A stretch of DNA of 64,000 bases from Paractinoplanes pyxinae (GTDB lineage Bacteria; Actinomycetota; Actinomycetes; Mycobacteriales; Micromonosporaceae): NCBI RefSeq assembly GCF_026626335.1, contig NZ_JAPNTZ010000003.1, forward strand, positions 620,001 to 684,000, read 5' to 3'. Position 1 is the stretch's first letter; each line of letters opens with the position of its first letter. The notes under the pieces are model-generated. The model worked only from the letters and a program-made list of their open reading frames with translations. It was not told where the DNA came from and ran no database searches. The position numbers and the translations under genes are program-made. Shown piece after piece: positions 25,682-34,837 of the stretch.

Positions 25682-26295
25682 GGCAGCAGATCGAGAACAC
25701 CCGGGCGTCGCTCACCCGCGACGTCGACCTTCTGGCCGAGAAGACGAGCCCGACCAAGGTCGCGCAGCGGCGCTGGACGTCGGTGAAGGAGAAAGTGATG
25801 GGCACCAGCTCTTCGGTGGGTTCCACCGTAAGTGACAAGGCGTCGTCGGTCGGCAGCTCCGTGAGCGACACGGCGTCGTCCGTGGGCAGCACGGTCAGCG
25901 ACAAGGCGTCCCAGGTCAGCGACGTCGCGAGCGAGAAGGCGCACCAGGCGGCCGACGCCGTGCGCAGCGCGCCGCAGGCGGTCACCGCGCAGACCCAGGG
26001 CAACCCGCTCGCGGCCGGCATCATCGCCTTCGGCGTGGGCCTGCTCGCCTCGACCCTGATCCCGGTCACCGACGCCGAGAAGCGTGCCGGCGCCCAGATC
26101 AAGGAGAACAGCGGCGAGCTGACCGAGAAGGTCAAGGACGTCGCCACCGAGATGAAGGACGACCTCGCGGGCACCGCCCAGGAGGCGGTCGGCCAGGTCA
26201 AGCAGACCGCGCAGGAGGCCGTGCAGACGACCAAGGACACCGCGCAGTCCAACGCGCAGGACGTGAAGGAGCAGGCCAAGTCGGCCGCTTCCTGA
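25657..26295 (+). CDS. DUF3618 membrane protein with Ser/Val/Asp repeats
   Basis: A 212-residue protein. The N-terminal DUF3618 motif reads PDRLRQQIENTRASLTRDVD. A repetitive segment follows (about 48-95: SSVGSTVSDKAS, SSVGSSVSDTAS), then one helix (AAGIIAFGVGLLASTLIP). The C-terminal coiled coil is Lys/Glu/Thr-rich and LEA-like. The ATG at 25657 lies 25 bp inside the holin-like gene and is preceded by AAGGAGGA, which fixes the start. It probably acts at the membrane with its two operon partners. A strong hairpin terminator follows. Confidence 0.85.
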   Translation: MAEEPDRLRQQIENTRASLTRDVDLLAEKTSPTKVAQRRWTSVKEKVMGTSSSVGSTVSDKASSVGSSVSDTASSVGSTVSDKASQVSDVASEKAHQAADAVRSAPQAVTAQTQGNPLAAGIIAFGVGLLASTLIPVTDAEKRAGAQIKENSGELTEKVKDVATEMKDDLAGTAQEAVGQVKQTAQEAVQTTKDTAQSNAQDVKEQAKSAAS

Positions 26296-26307
26296 TCCTC
26301 CGCGAGT

Positions 26308-26339
26308 TTCGAGCCGGTCCCCACGGGGACCGGCTCGAA
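26308..26339 (+). terminator. strong hairpin terminator of the membrane/stress operon
   Basis: Arms TTCGAGCCGGTCCCC (26308-26322) and GGGGACCGGCTCGAA (26325-26339) are perfectly complementary over 15 bp. They close a tiny loop 12 bp after the DUF3618 stop. Confidence 0.85.
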
Positions 26340-26377
26340 GGCGTTTGTGGTGGTTCGTGCGGGGAAGCTCAACGAGT

Positions 26378-27325
26378 ATGAAACTCGGATACAAGCTGGC
26401 CGCGGAGGCCTTCGGACCCAAGGAACTGATCCGCCAGGCGGTCCGCGCCGAGCAGGCCGGATTCGACTTCGTCGAGATCAGCGACCACTACCACCCGTGG
26501 CTCGACGTGCAGGGCCACTCGCCGTTCGCGTGGAACGTGCTGAGCGCGATCGCCATGAAGACCGACCAGCTCGGCCTGGCCACGGGCGTCACCTGCCCGA
26601 CCGTGCGCTACCACCCGGCGATCATCGCGCAGGCCGCGGCGACACTGGCGATCATCTCGGACGACCGGTTCACGCTGGGCATCGGCGCCGGCGAGCGCCT
26701 CAACGAGCACGTCGTCGGCCAGGGTTTCCCCAGCGTGCGCGGGCGCCACGAGCGCCTGGTGGAGGCCCTCGACATCATCAACCTGCTGTGGCAGGGCGGC
26801 TATCAGTCGTACGAGGGAAAGCATTTGCAGTTGGAAGACGCGCAGGTGTTCGACCTGCCGTCGAAGCTGCCGGTCATCGCCGTCGCCGCCGGTGGCAAGC
26901 AGGCCGCCGAACTGGCCGCGACCCACGGCACGGGCCTGTTCGCGACCGAGCCGCGGGCCGACCTGGTCGAGACGTTCACCGGCGCCGGAGGCAACGGCCC
27001 GAAGTACGCGGAGGCGTCGGTGGCCTGGGCGCCCTCGAAGGACGAGGCCGTGAAGGCCGCGCACGAGACCACGAGGTGGGCACTGACCGGCTGGAAGGTG
27101 ATGTCGGAGCTGCCCAACCCGGTCAACTTCGAGGCCGCCGCGGCGACCGTGCGGCCGGAGGACATCGCCGAGCAGTTCGCGGTCGGACCCGACCCCGAGC
27201 CGTACGTGAAGATGGTCGGCGAGTACAAGGACGCCGGATACGACCACATCGTGCTGATGAACGCCGGTCCCGACCCCGACGGCTTCATCGACTTCTTCGC
27301 CAAAGAACTGAAGGGTCACCTGTAA
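26378..27325 (+). CDS. F420-dependent LLM-class oxidoreductase
   Basis: A 315-residue luciferase-like TIM-barrel flavin enzyme of the coenzyme-F420 branch (TIGR03557-like). Features are MKLGYKLAAEAFGP, DFVEISDHYHPW, LGLATGVTCPTVRYHPAIIAQ, GIGAGERLNEHV and RHERLVEALDIINLLWQGG. Glucose-6-phosphate dehydrogenase (FGD) is a close relative, but substrate residues cannot be judged. ATG 26378 follows GGGGAAG and opens directly on the first beta strand; a longer reading adds 11 residues inside the upstream terminator region. The gene stands alone. Confidence 0.88.
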   Translation: MKLGYKLAAEAFGPKELIRQAVRAEQAGFDFVEISDHYHPWLDVQGHSPFAWNVLSAIAMKTDQLGLATGVTCPTVRYHPAIIAQAAATLAIISDDRFTLGIGAGERLNEHVVGQGFPSVRGRHERLVEALDIINLLWQGGYQSYEGKHLQLEDAQVFDLPSKLPVIAVAAGGKQAAELAATHGTGLFATEPRADLVETFTGAGGNGPKYAEASVAWAPSKDEAVKAAHETTRWALTGWKVMSELPNPVNFEAAAATVRPEDIAEQFAVGPDPEPYVKMVGEYKDAGYDHIVLMNAGPDPDGFIDFFAKELKGHL

Positions 27326-27366
27326 GAGGCGCTTGCGCGGGGGTCAGCGGGGTATAGGCGATCTTC

Positions 27367-28212
27367 GTGACGCTGACCCCCCAGTACTACGGCACCGAGA
27401 TCGAGACCGACGAGGTGACCGTCGTGGTCGCGACCCGGAACCGGGCCGACCGCCTGATCGAGACGTTTCCGCACCACCGGGCCCGCACGATCCTGGTCGA
27501 CAACGCCTCGGACACGCCGCAGCCGCTGTTCCCGGGCGTCGACGTGGTGCGCCTGCCCGCGAACATGGGAGCGGCGGCGCGCAACGTGGGAGTTCAGCGG
27601 GCCCGTACGCCGTACGTGGCCTTCGCCGACGACGATTCCTACTGGACGCCCGGATCGCTGGCCCGGGCGGCCGCGCTGATGCGCGAGCATCCCCGGGCGG
27701 CGCTGCTGGCGGCGAAGGTACTGGTCGGCGAGTCGGGCCGGGTCGATCCGGTCTCGCGTGAGATGGCTGCTTCGCCCCTGGGTACGCCGGTGGGCGCGGC
27801 CGGGCCATCGGTGCTCGGGTTCCTCGCCTGCTCGATCATCGTGCGGCGGGACGCCTTTCTGGCGGCCGGCGGGTTCGAGCCGCGGCTTTTCGTGTACGGC
27901 GAGGAAGCGCTGCTGGCGATGGACCTCGCAGCGGCGGGGCACGAATTGTCGTACGTGGACGAGCTGGTTGTCCGGCACCTGCCGCTGCCTTCGGGGCGGG
28001 ACAACGGGGCGCGCGCCCGTGTCGAGACACGGAACCGCGTGCTGACAGCTATGTTGCGGCGGCCTATGCCTGTGGTGCGGCGCACTTTGGCTGGGGCGTG
28101 GCGTGAGAACCCGGGTGGCGCACGTGATGCGTTGCGGCAGGCGGGTTGGGCTTGGCGGCAGCGGCGTGCGCTGCCGCCGCAGGTCGAGGAGGACCTGCGG
28201 CGGCTGAGCTGA
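27367..28212 (+). CDS. family 2 glycosyltransferase
   Basis: A 281-residue GT-A fold enzyme. VTVVVATRNRADRL opens the nucleotide-binding domain, NMGAAARNVGVQ follows, and AFADDDSYW supplies the DxD-type metal site. ACSIIVRRDAFLAAGGF and the YGEEALLAMDLAAAGHE acceptor-side motif complete the fold. No membrane helix is present, so it acts in the cytosol on lipid-linked or free acceptors. It lies on the same strand as the heptose cluster but is separated from it by an opposing aldehyde dehydrogenase gene. Its stop abuts that gene's stop. GTG 27367 is the only reasonable start. Confidence 0.85.
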   Translation: MTLTPQYYGTEIETDEVTVVVATRNRADRLIETFPHHRARTILVDNASDTPQPLFPGVDVVRLPANMGAAARNVGVQRARTPYVAFADDDSYWTPGSLARAAALMREHPRAALLAAKVLVGESGRVDPVSREMAASPLGTPVGAAGPSVLGFLACSIIVRRDAFLAAGGFEPRLFVYGEEALLAMDLAAAGHELSYVDELVVRHLPLPSGRDNGARARVETRNRVLTAMLRRPMPVVRRTLAGAWRENPGGARDALRQAGWAWRQRRALPPQVEEDLRRLS

Positions 28213-29619
28213 TCACCAGCCGGTCGGCGGGGCTTCGATGTGTACGGCCTTGGTGGCCGTCATCTCGTCCAGGAGCTCAGGGCCGTAACCGAACCCCTGG
28301 CCACTGCCCCCGCGCGGGTGGGCCGCCCCGCCCGGCGCGCCGCCGAACACCGCGTTGACCTTCACCGTTCCGGCCGGCAACCGCCGCCACGCCTGCTGCG
28401 CATTGCTCATCGACGCGGTCAGCACCGTGGCGGCCAGGCCGTACGGCGAGTCAGCCGCCCGCGACAAAGCCTCGTCGAACGAGTCGACCGTCACGACCGG
28501 CGCGACCGGGCCGAACGTCTCTTCGCGGACGACGGCCATCTCGTCGGTGCAGTCGGCCAGCACGGTCGGTGGGTAGTAGGAACCGGGGCCGGCGGGGGCC
28601 GATCCACCCCGCAGCGCCCGCGCTCCGGCCTTCACCGCCTGCTGCACCTGCTCGTCCACGGCGTCGCGCATCCGCTTGTCGACCATCGGGCCGATCTGCG
28701 GCGCCCAGTTGTCGGCCTCGGCCGCCAGGGCCTCGACGAACGCGTCGGCCACCTCGCGGTGCACGTAGATGCGTTCGACGGCCACGCAGATCTGCCCGGA
28801 GTTGACGAACGAGCCCAGCGCCGCCTGCGAGGCCGCCCAGGCCGGGTCGACGCCGGCGTCCACGATCAGCGGGTCGCTGCCGCCGTTCTCGAGCAGAGCC
28901 TTGGCGCCGGTGCGGGCGCACGCGGCGGCGATCGATCGGCCGGTCGCGGTCGAGCCGACCTGGGCCACCACGTCGACCGGGGCGGCGGCCAGCGCGGCGC
29001 CGACCTGGCCGTCGCCGTTGAGCAGGTTGAGCACGCCGGCCGGGAAGTGCGGGGCGAGCAGCTGGGCCAGGCGCCAGCCGGTGGCGGGGGTGCGCTCGCT
29101 GGGCTTGTAGACGACCGTGTTGCCGGTGACCAGGGCCGCGCCGAGCAGACCGCACGACACCGCGACCGGGTCGTTCCAGGGGGTGATCACGGCGACCACC
29201 CCGCGCGGGCCGTACGCCATGAGGTCGATCGCCTCGTCGTTGCCGGCCAGGGTGCGGCCGCGGTGGGTGGGGCCCAGTTCGGCGTACTGCCGCAGCGTGC
29301 CCACCCCGGCCAGGATCGACTCGCGGGCGCCGTCGACCGGCTTGCCCATCTCGGCCGTCATGATCTCGGCCAGCTCGCCGGCGGCCTCCTCGACGGCGGT
29401 CGCGGCCGCGTGCAGGGCGGCGGCGCGGGCGGCGGGCGCGGTCGCCGCCCACGGCGCGGCGGCTTTCCGCGCGGCCTGCACGGCCTTTTCCACGTCGGGC
29501 TCACCGGAAATACGCACGGTGGTCACCGGAGTGTCATCCGAAGGGTTGATAACGGTCAGGGTCCGGCCCGAGTTGCCCGGGTTCCAGGCGCCGTCAACGT
29601 ATTGCTCCACGTCGTACAT
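28213..29619 (-). CDS. NAD(P)-dependent aldehyde dehydrogenase
   Basis: A 468-residue cytosolic enzyme oxidising an aldehyde to an acid. Landmarks in order are VINPSDDTPV, ITPWNDPV (147-152), the cofactor Lys in YKPSERTPA, GSTATGRSI, general-base Glu244 in ALLENGGSDP, nucleophile Cys278 in NSGQICVAVERIYV, and EETFGPVAPV. The usual LELGG is LENGG here. ATG 29619 begins at the conserved start; an 11-codon upstream extension is unlikely. The substrate is open, and no neighbour on the same strand helps. Confidence 0.9.
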   Translation of the reverse strand: MYDVEQYVDGAWNPGNSGRTLTVINPSDDTPVTTVRISGEPDVEKAVQAARKAAAPWAATAPAARAAALHAAATAVEEAAGELAEIMTAEMGKPVDGARESILAGVGTLRQYAELGPTHRGRTLAGNDEAIDLMAYGPRGVVAVITPWNDPVAVSCGLLGAALVTGNTVVYKPSERTPATGWRLAQLLAPHFPAGVLNLLNGDGQVGAALAAAPVDVVAQVGSTATGRSIAAACARTGAKALLENGGSDPLIVDAGVDPAWAASQAALGSFVNSGQICVAVERIYVHREVADAFVEALAAEADNWAPQIGPMVDKRMRDAVDEQVQQAVKAGARALRGGSAPAGPGSYYPPTVLADCTDEMAVVREETFGPVAPVVTVDSFDEALSRAADSPYGLAATVLTASMSNAQQAWRRLPAGTVKVNAVFGGAPGGAAHPRGGSGQGFGYGPELLDEMTATKAVHIEAPPTGW

Positions 29620-29750
29620 GGTCGGGCGCTTGCCCCACGGCAAAGAAAACAAACACGGTTATCAGTGCAGCTCACGCCGTCGGGAATTTTATTTGCAGGA
29701 AGTCAACGATCTTGGGAGTAAGCGCGGGATAGCCGGGTATCCGGCGCGCC

Positions 29751-31421
29751 ATGCGAGTCCTGGGAATCAACGCGATCTTCCATGATCCGGCCGCGGCGCT
29801 GATCGTCGACGGTCAGGTCGTGGCGGCGGCCGAGGAGGAGCGGTTCAGCCGCCGCAAGCACGGCAAGCGCCCGGTTCCCTTCTCGGCCTGGGAGCTGCCC
29901 GAACTGGCGGCCGCCTGGTGCCTCGAGGAGGCCGGACTGCGCCCGGACGACCTGGACGCGGTCGCCTACTCCTTCGACCCCGGCCTGAGCCGCGACGCCG
30001 AGAGCCTGGGCCTGGCCGACCCGTGGGACCACCTGCGCGTCGACTACGCGCGGCGGGCCCCGCAGTTCCTGGCCGCGGCGCTGCCCGGGCTCGACCCGGA
30101 GCAGGTGCGGTTCGTGCCGCACCACGTCGCGCACGCCGCCTCGGCCGGCCTGTCGGTGCCCGAGGACAGCGCGGTGCTGGTGCTCGACGGGCGCGGTGAG
30201 GTGGCCAGCCACCTGGCCGGTGCCTTCCGCGGCGGCGAGCTCGAAGTGCTCAAGAGCCAGGAGCTGCCGCACTCGCTGGGGCTGCTCTACGAGGACCTGA
30301 CGCGCCACCTGGGCTTCATGCACTCGAGCGACGAGTACAAGGTGATGGCGCTGGCCTCGTACGGGAAACCGAAGTTCCTCAACCTGCTGCGGGAGCTCGT
30401 CCGGCCCACCGAGGACGGCGGCTTCGTCGTCGAGCGCATCGACTGGGCCGCCCTCGCGAAGGCGCGCACGGCCGACGGCGAGATGACCGAGGCCCACGCC
30501 GACCTGGCCTCCAGCGTGCAGGTGCGGCTCGAGGAAGTGCTGCTCGACCTGGCCCGATGGACGTTCGAGGCCTCCGGCGGCACGCTGAAGACGCTGACCA
30601 TGGCCGGTGGCACCGCCCTGAACTGCGTGGCCAACGCCCGGATCGCGGCCGAGGGCCCGTACGAGCGGGTCTGGGTGCAGCCGGCCGCCGGCGACTCCGG
30701 CACCGCGCTCGGCGCCGCCCTGGCCGTCCATGGCAAGAACATCCCGTTCGGCACCGCCGCGCTGGGCCGGGGCTGGTCCGACGACGAGCTGGAAGCGGAG
30801 CTGAAGCGGGCTGCGCTGCCCTACACCCGGCCCGAGTCCATCGCGGCCGAGGCGGCCAAGGTGCTCGCCGACAACGGGATCATCGCCTGGTACCAGGGGC
30901 GCAGCGAGTACGGCCCGCGCGCGCTGGGCCACCGGTCGCTGCTGGCCCACCCCGGTGACCAGGACACGCAGACCCGGATGAACAACGTCAAGGGCCGCGA
31001 GCAGTTCCGCCCGATCGCGCCGATGGTGCGGGCCGAGCGGTTCGGCGACATCTTCGAAGGCGTCTACCCGAGCCCGTACATGCTCTTCGTGCACCAGGTG
31101 AAACCGGAGTGGAAGGACCGCATCCCGGCGGTCACCCACGTCGACGGCACCGCCCGCGTGCAGACCGTGCACACCGAGACCGAGCCGCTGGTGGCCGAGA
31201 TGCTGGCCGAGTTCGAGCGGCTGACCGGGCTGCCGGTGGTGGTCAACACGTCGCTCAACACGGCTGGGCGGCCCATGGTCGACACGCCGCGCGAGGCCAT
31301 GGAGCTGTTCGGCTCGGCGCCGGTCGACCTGCTGGCGATCGGGCCGTTCGCGGTGCACCGCGCGAAGGCGTTCGGCGCGGACGCGCGAGGTGTCGTCGCC
31401 GAGCAGGCGGAACGCGCGTGA
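29751..31421 (+). CDS. NodU/TobZ-type carbamoyltransferase
   Basis: A 556-residue enzyme of the carbamoyltransferase family, which transfers a carbamoyl group from carbamoyl phosphate via carbamoyl-AMP to a sugar hydroxyl. The N-terminal YrdC-like/Kae1-type fold has GINAIFHDPAAALI, AEEERFSRRKHGK and the metal-site HHVAHAAS (His124, His128). The C-terminal domain has YQGRSEYGPRALGHRSLLA, REQFRPIAPMV and NTSLNTAGRPMV. It opens the heptose/glycan operon and overlaps the next gene by GTGA, so its acceptor is probably a sugar assembled by that operon. No Shine-Dalgarno sequence is visible. Confidence 0.9.
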   Translation: MRVLGINAIFHDPAAALIVDGQVVAAAEEERFSRRKHGKRPVPFSAWELPELAAAWCLEEAGLRPDDLDAVAYSFDPGLSRDAESLGLADPWDHLRVDYARRAPQFLAAALPGLDPEQVRFVPHHVAHAASAGLSVPEDSAVLVLDGRGEVASHLAGAFRGGELEVLKSQELPHSLGLLYEDLTRHLGFMHSSDEYKVMALASYGKPKFLNLLRELVRPTEDGGFVVERIDWAALAKARTADGEMTEAHADLASSVQVRLEEVLLDLARWTFEASGGTLKTLTMAGGTALNCVANARIAAEGPYERVWVQPAAGDSGTALGAALAVHGKNIPFGTAALGRGWSDDELEAELKRAALPYTRPESIAAEAAKVLADNGIIAWYQGRSEYGPRALGHRSLLAHPGDQDTQTRMNNVKGREQFRPIAPMVRAERFGDIFEGVYPSPYMLFVHQVKPEWKDRIPAVTHVDGTARVQTVHTETEPLVAEMLAEFERLTGLPVVVNTSLNTAGRPMVDTPREAMELFGSAPVDLLAIGPFAVHRAKAFGADARGVVAEQAERA

Positions 31422-32359
31422 CCGTCACCGTCGTGGTGCCGACGCTCGGCCGTCCGAGCCTGGACGTCCTGCTCGCCGCGCTGGCTGCGGGCGTGGCCGA
31501 GCACGACCTCGAGCTGCTGGTGGTGGACGACCGGCCGGGCAATCCGCCGGCGCTGGACGTCGAGGCCAAGGTCCTCACCGGACCGGCCCGGGGTCCGGCG
31601 GCGGCGCGCAACGTGGGCTGGCGGGCGGCCCGGCACGACTGGGTCGCCTTCCTCGACGACGACGTGGTGCCCGATCCGGACTGGGCCGACCGCCTGGTGC
31701 TGGATCTGGCCGCGGCCGGTTCCGAGGTGGGCGGCGTGCAGGGCGTGCTGCGGGTGCCGCTGCCGGACGACCGGCGGCCGACCGACTGGGAGCGGGTGAC
31801 GGCCGGGCTGGCCGACGGGGCCTGGATCACCGCCGACATGGCCTACCGCCGCGAGGCGCTGGAGCGGTGCGGCGGCTTCGACGAGCGCCTGCCGCGGGCC
31901 TTCCGCGAGGATGCCGAACTGGCTTATCGCGTACGGCGTGAGGGCTGGACCCTGCAGCGGGGCAACCGCCGTGTCACCCACCCGGTGCGGCCCGAGAGCA
32001 CGTGGGTCAGCGTCCGCACCCAGCGCGGCAACGCCGACGACGCCCTGCTCCGCCGCCTCTACGGCCCCGAGTGGCGGGAGCTGCTGGAGATCCCGCCCGG
32101 CCGCCGCCCCCGGCACCTGGCCGTCACCGTCGCCGGCCTCACCGCGCTGGCCGCCGCGGCCGCCCGCCGCCCCCGGCTGGCCGCACTGGCCGGGCTGGCC
32201 TGGGCGGCCGGCACCGCCGAGTTCGCCGCGGCCCGCATCGCGCCCGGCCCCCGCGACGCCCGCGAGGTGGGCACGATGCTGGTCACCAGCGCGGTCATCC
32301 CGCCGGTGGCGACCCTGCACTATCTGCGCGGCTGGTGGCGGTGGCGCGCCCGTGGCTGA
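31418..32359 (+). CDS. family 2 glycosyltransferase with C-terminal membrane segments
   Basis: A 313-residue protein. The GT-A domain (about 1-215) contains VTVVVPTLGRPSLDVL, RGPAAARNVGWRAA, FLDDDVVPDPDW (metal site), ITADMAYRREALERCGGFDE and REDAELAYRVRREG. The last 80 residues have two or three hydrophobic stretches that likely anchor it at the inner membrane face. The start is GTG 31418, four bases inside the carbamoyltransferase. It also overlaps the next gene by 8 bp. It is part of the glycan operon. Confidence 0.88.
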   Translation: MTVTVVVPTLGRPSLDVLLAALAAGVAEHDLELLVVDDRPGNPPALDVEAKVLTGPARGPAAARNVGWRAARHDWVAFLDDDVVPDPDWADRLVLDLAAAGSEVGGVQGVLRVPLPDDRRPTDWERVTAGLADGAWITADMAYRREALERCGGFDERLPRAFREDAELAYRVRREGWTLQRGNRRVTHPVRPESTWVSVRTQRGNADDALLRRLYGPEWRELLEIPPGRRPRHLAVTVAGLTALAAAAARRPRLAALAGLAWAAGTAEFAAARIAPGPRDAREVGTMLVTSAVIPPVATLHYLRGWWRWRARG

Positions 32360-33914
32360 GCTGTTCGAGGCGGTGCTGTTCGACCGGGACGGCACGCTCA
32401 TTGTCGACGTGCCCTACAACGGCGACCCGGCGCTGGTCGAGCCGATGCCGGGGGCCCGCGAGGCGCTGGACCGGCTGCGCGCGGCCGGGCTGCGGATCGG
32501 GGTCGTCACCAACCAGTCGGGGCTGGCCCGGGGCCGGTTCACCGCCGAGCAGCTGGACGCGGTCAACGCCCGGGTCGAGCAGTTGCTGGGCCCGTTCGAC
32601 GACTGGCAGATCTGCCCGCACGACGAGACGGCCGGGTGCCGTTGCCGCAAGCCCGCGCCGGGCATGGTCGTCGCCGCCGCCGAGGCGCTGGGCACCACCC
32701 CGGCCCGCTGCGTGATGATCGGCGACATCGGACGCGACGCCGAGGCCGCCCAGGCCGCCGGGGCCGCCGCCATCCTCGTGCCGACGCCGGTCACGCTGCC
32801 CGCCGAGGTCGCCGCCGCCCCGGCCGTCGCGCCCACCATCTCAGCCGCCGCGGATCTGATCCTTCAGCGGGAAGCTCTGGTGGCTCCGGTCGCGCGGTCG
32901 GCGGCCGCCGGAAATGTCCTGGTTGTTCGGTCCGACTCGGCCGGCGATGTGCTGGTCACCGGGCCGGCGATCCGGGCGGTCGCGGCCGGCGCCGAGCGGG
33001 TGACCATGCTGTGCGGCCCGCGCGGGCGCAGTGCCGCCGAGCTGCTGCCGGGGGTCGACGAGATCATCGAGTGGCGGCTGCCCTGGATCGATGCGCAGCC
33101 CGGGCCGGTGGAAGGCATGGAGGAGCTGGTCGCGCTCCTGCGGTCGAAGAAGATCGACGAGGCGGTGGTGTTCACCTCGTTCCACCAGTCGGCCCTCCCG
33201 CTGGCGCTGCTCATGCGGATGGCCGGCATCGGCCGGATCACCGCGATCAGCGAGGACTACCCCGGTTCCCTGCTCGACGTGCGCCACCGCGGCGTACCGG
33301 TGGGCCTGCCCGAACCCGAGCGGGCGCGCAGCGTCGCCGCGGCCGCCGGTTTCGCCCTTCCCCCGGGCGACGACGGCCGCCTACGGGTCACCGCCGCCCC
33401 GGCGGAACGGGGCGACTACGTCGTCGTCCACCCGGGAGCGAGCTGCGAGGCCCGCTCCTGCCCGCCCGAGACCCTGCGCCGGATCGTGGCCGCGCTGGCC
33501 GGGGCCGGCCACCGCGTGCTGATCACCGGCGGTCCCGACGAGCGCCACCTGGCCGCGTACGTCGCCGGGGACACCGCCGATCAGGTCGGCCGCACCTCGA
33601 TGCCCGAGCTGGCCACGCTGCTGGCCGGCGCGCGGGCCCTGATCGTGGCCAACACCGGCCCGGCCCACCTGGCCGCCGCCGTGGGAACTCCCGTCGTCAG
33701 CCTCTACGCCCCCACCGTCCCGTACGGCCAATGGGGTCCCTACCGCGTCCCGAACATCCGCCTCGGCGACGCCGCCGCGCCCTGCCGCGACAGCCGGGCC
33801 ACCACCTGCCCGATCGACGGCCATCCCTGCCTGTCCACCATCGAACCGGCCGAGGTGGTGGCCGCCGTCGCACGGCTGACCACCCCGGCCGAGATTGCCG
33901 AGGCCGCCGCGTGA
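32352..33914 (+). CDS. GmhB-type heptose bisphosphatase fused to a GT9 heptosyltransferase-like domain
   Basis: A 520-residue bifunctional protein. Residues 1-175 form a HAD-IIIA phosphatase with FDRDGTLIVDVPYN, VTNQSGLARGRF and the GmhB zinc loop CPHDETAGCRCRKP, then MIGDIGRDAEAAQAAGA. This fits D-glycero-D-manno-heptose 1,7-bisphosphate 7-phosphatase. Residues about 190-515 are a GT9 domain with VVHPGASCEARSCP, ITGGPDERHL and ANTGPAHLAAAVGTPVVSLY, as in LPS heptosyltransferases. Fusing a precursor-making step to a transferase suggests a heptose donor is used on the spot. The start is GTG 32352. Confidence 0.88.
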   Translation: MAELFEAVLFDRDGTLIVDVPYNGDPALVEPMPGAREALDRLRAAGLRIGVVTNQSGLARGRFTAEQLDAVNARVEQLLGPFDDWQICPHDETAGCRCRKPAPGMVVAAAEALGTTPARCVMIGDIGRDAEAAQAAGAAAILVPTPVTLPAEVAAAPAVAPTISAAADLILQREALVAPVARSAAAGNVLVVRSDSAGDVLVTGPAIRAVAAGAERVTMLCGPRGRSAAELLPGVDEIIEWRLPWIDAQPGPVEGMEELVALLRSKKIDEAVVFTSFHQSALPLALLMRMAGIGRITAISEDYPGSLLDVRHRGVPVGLPEPERARSVAAAAGFALPPGDDGRLRVTAAPAERGDYVVVHPGASCEARSCPPETLRRIVAALAGAGHRVLITGGPDERHLAAYVAGDTADQVGRTSMPELATLLAGARALIVANTGPAHLAAAVGTPVVSLYAPTVPYGQWGPYRVPNIRLGDAAAPCRDSRATTCPIDGHPCLSTIEPAEVVAAVARLTTPAEIAEAAA

Positions 33915-34837
33915 ACATCCTGCTCTGGCACGTGCACGGCTCCTGGACCACCTCGTTCGTCCAGGGCAAGCACCGCTACCTGATCCCCGTCAACGACGCC
34001 CGGGACGCCTGGGGGCGGGGCCGGGCCCAGACCTTCGACTGGCCCGCCACCGTGGAGGAGCTGCCGCTCGACGAGATCCACGACGTCGATGTGGCGATCG
34101 TCCAGCGGCCCGAAGAGCTCGAGCTGGTGCCCAAGGGCGTGCCGGTGATCTACGTCGAGCACAACACCCCCAAGGGCGACGTGCCGGTCAGCCGGCATCC
34201 CATGGCCGACCGGGACGACCTGATCGTGGCCCACGTGACCGACTTCAACGACCTTTTCTGGGACACCGGCGCCACCCGTACGACGGTGATCGAGCACGGC
34301 ATCGTCGAGCCCCAGGCCCGCTGGACCGGCGAGCTGAAGAACTTCGCCGTGGTCACCAACGAGCCCGTACGGCGGCAGCGGGTGACCGGGACCGACCTGT
34401 TCGGCCGGTTCGCCGCGGTGGCCCCGCTGGACGTGTTCGGCATGGGCGTCGAAGGGCTCCGCAGCGAGCGGATCACCCCGTACGACGACCCGCCGCAGCA
34501 CGAGATGCACCGGCTCGTGGCTCAGCGCCGGGCCTACCTGCACCTGTGCCGCTGGACCTCGCTCGGGCTGAGCCTGATCGAGGCCATGCAGATGGGCATG
34601 CCGGTCATCGGCCTGGCCACCACCGAGGCGGTCGTCGCCGTGCCACCGGACGCCGGGGTGCTGGACACCCGCGTCGCCACATTGGTCGAGGCCGCGCACT
34701 GGCTGCTCGAGGACGACGCCGCGGCCGTGAGCCTCGGCGCCCGGGCCCGTCAGGTCGCCCTCGCCCGCTACGGGCTGGACCGGTTCCTCGCGGACTGGGA
34801 CCGGCTGCTCGAGGAGGAAACATGCGCATCGCGATGA
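33911..34837 (+). CDS. glycosyltransferase, GT4-like
   Basis: A 308-residue protein with a GT-B-like layout. An atypical short N-terminal half (ILLWHVHGSWTTSFVQGKHR, VPVIYVEHNTPKGD) precedes a donor-binding half. That half contains LCRWTSLGLSLIEAMQMGMP and VIGLATTEAVVAVP, where the E(x7)E-type region of GT4 enzymes would be. It has no signal peptide or helix. The start GTG 33911 overlaps the preceding stop, and its own 3' end overlaps the next gene by 16 bp. The acceptor is unknown; it belongs to the glycan operon. Confidence 0.8.
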   Translation: MNILLWHVHGSWTTSFVQGKHRYLIPVNDARDAWGRGRAQTFDWPATVEELPLDEIHDVDVAIVQRPEELELVPKGVPVIYVEHNTPKGDVPVSRHPMADRDDLIVAHVTDFNDLFWDTGATRTTVIEHGIVEPQARWTGELKNFAVVTNEPVRRQRVTGTDLFGRFAAVAPLDVFGMGVEGLRSERITPYDDPPQHEMHRLVAQRRAYLHLCRWTSLGLSLIEAMQMGMPVIGLATTEAVVAVPPDAGVLDTRVATLVEAAHWLLEDDAAAVSLGARARQVALARYGLDRFLADWDRLLEEETCASR

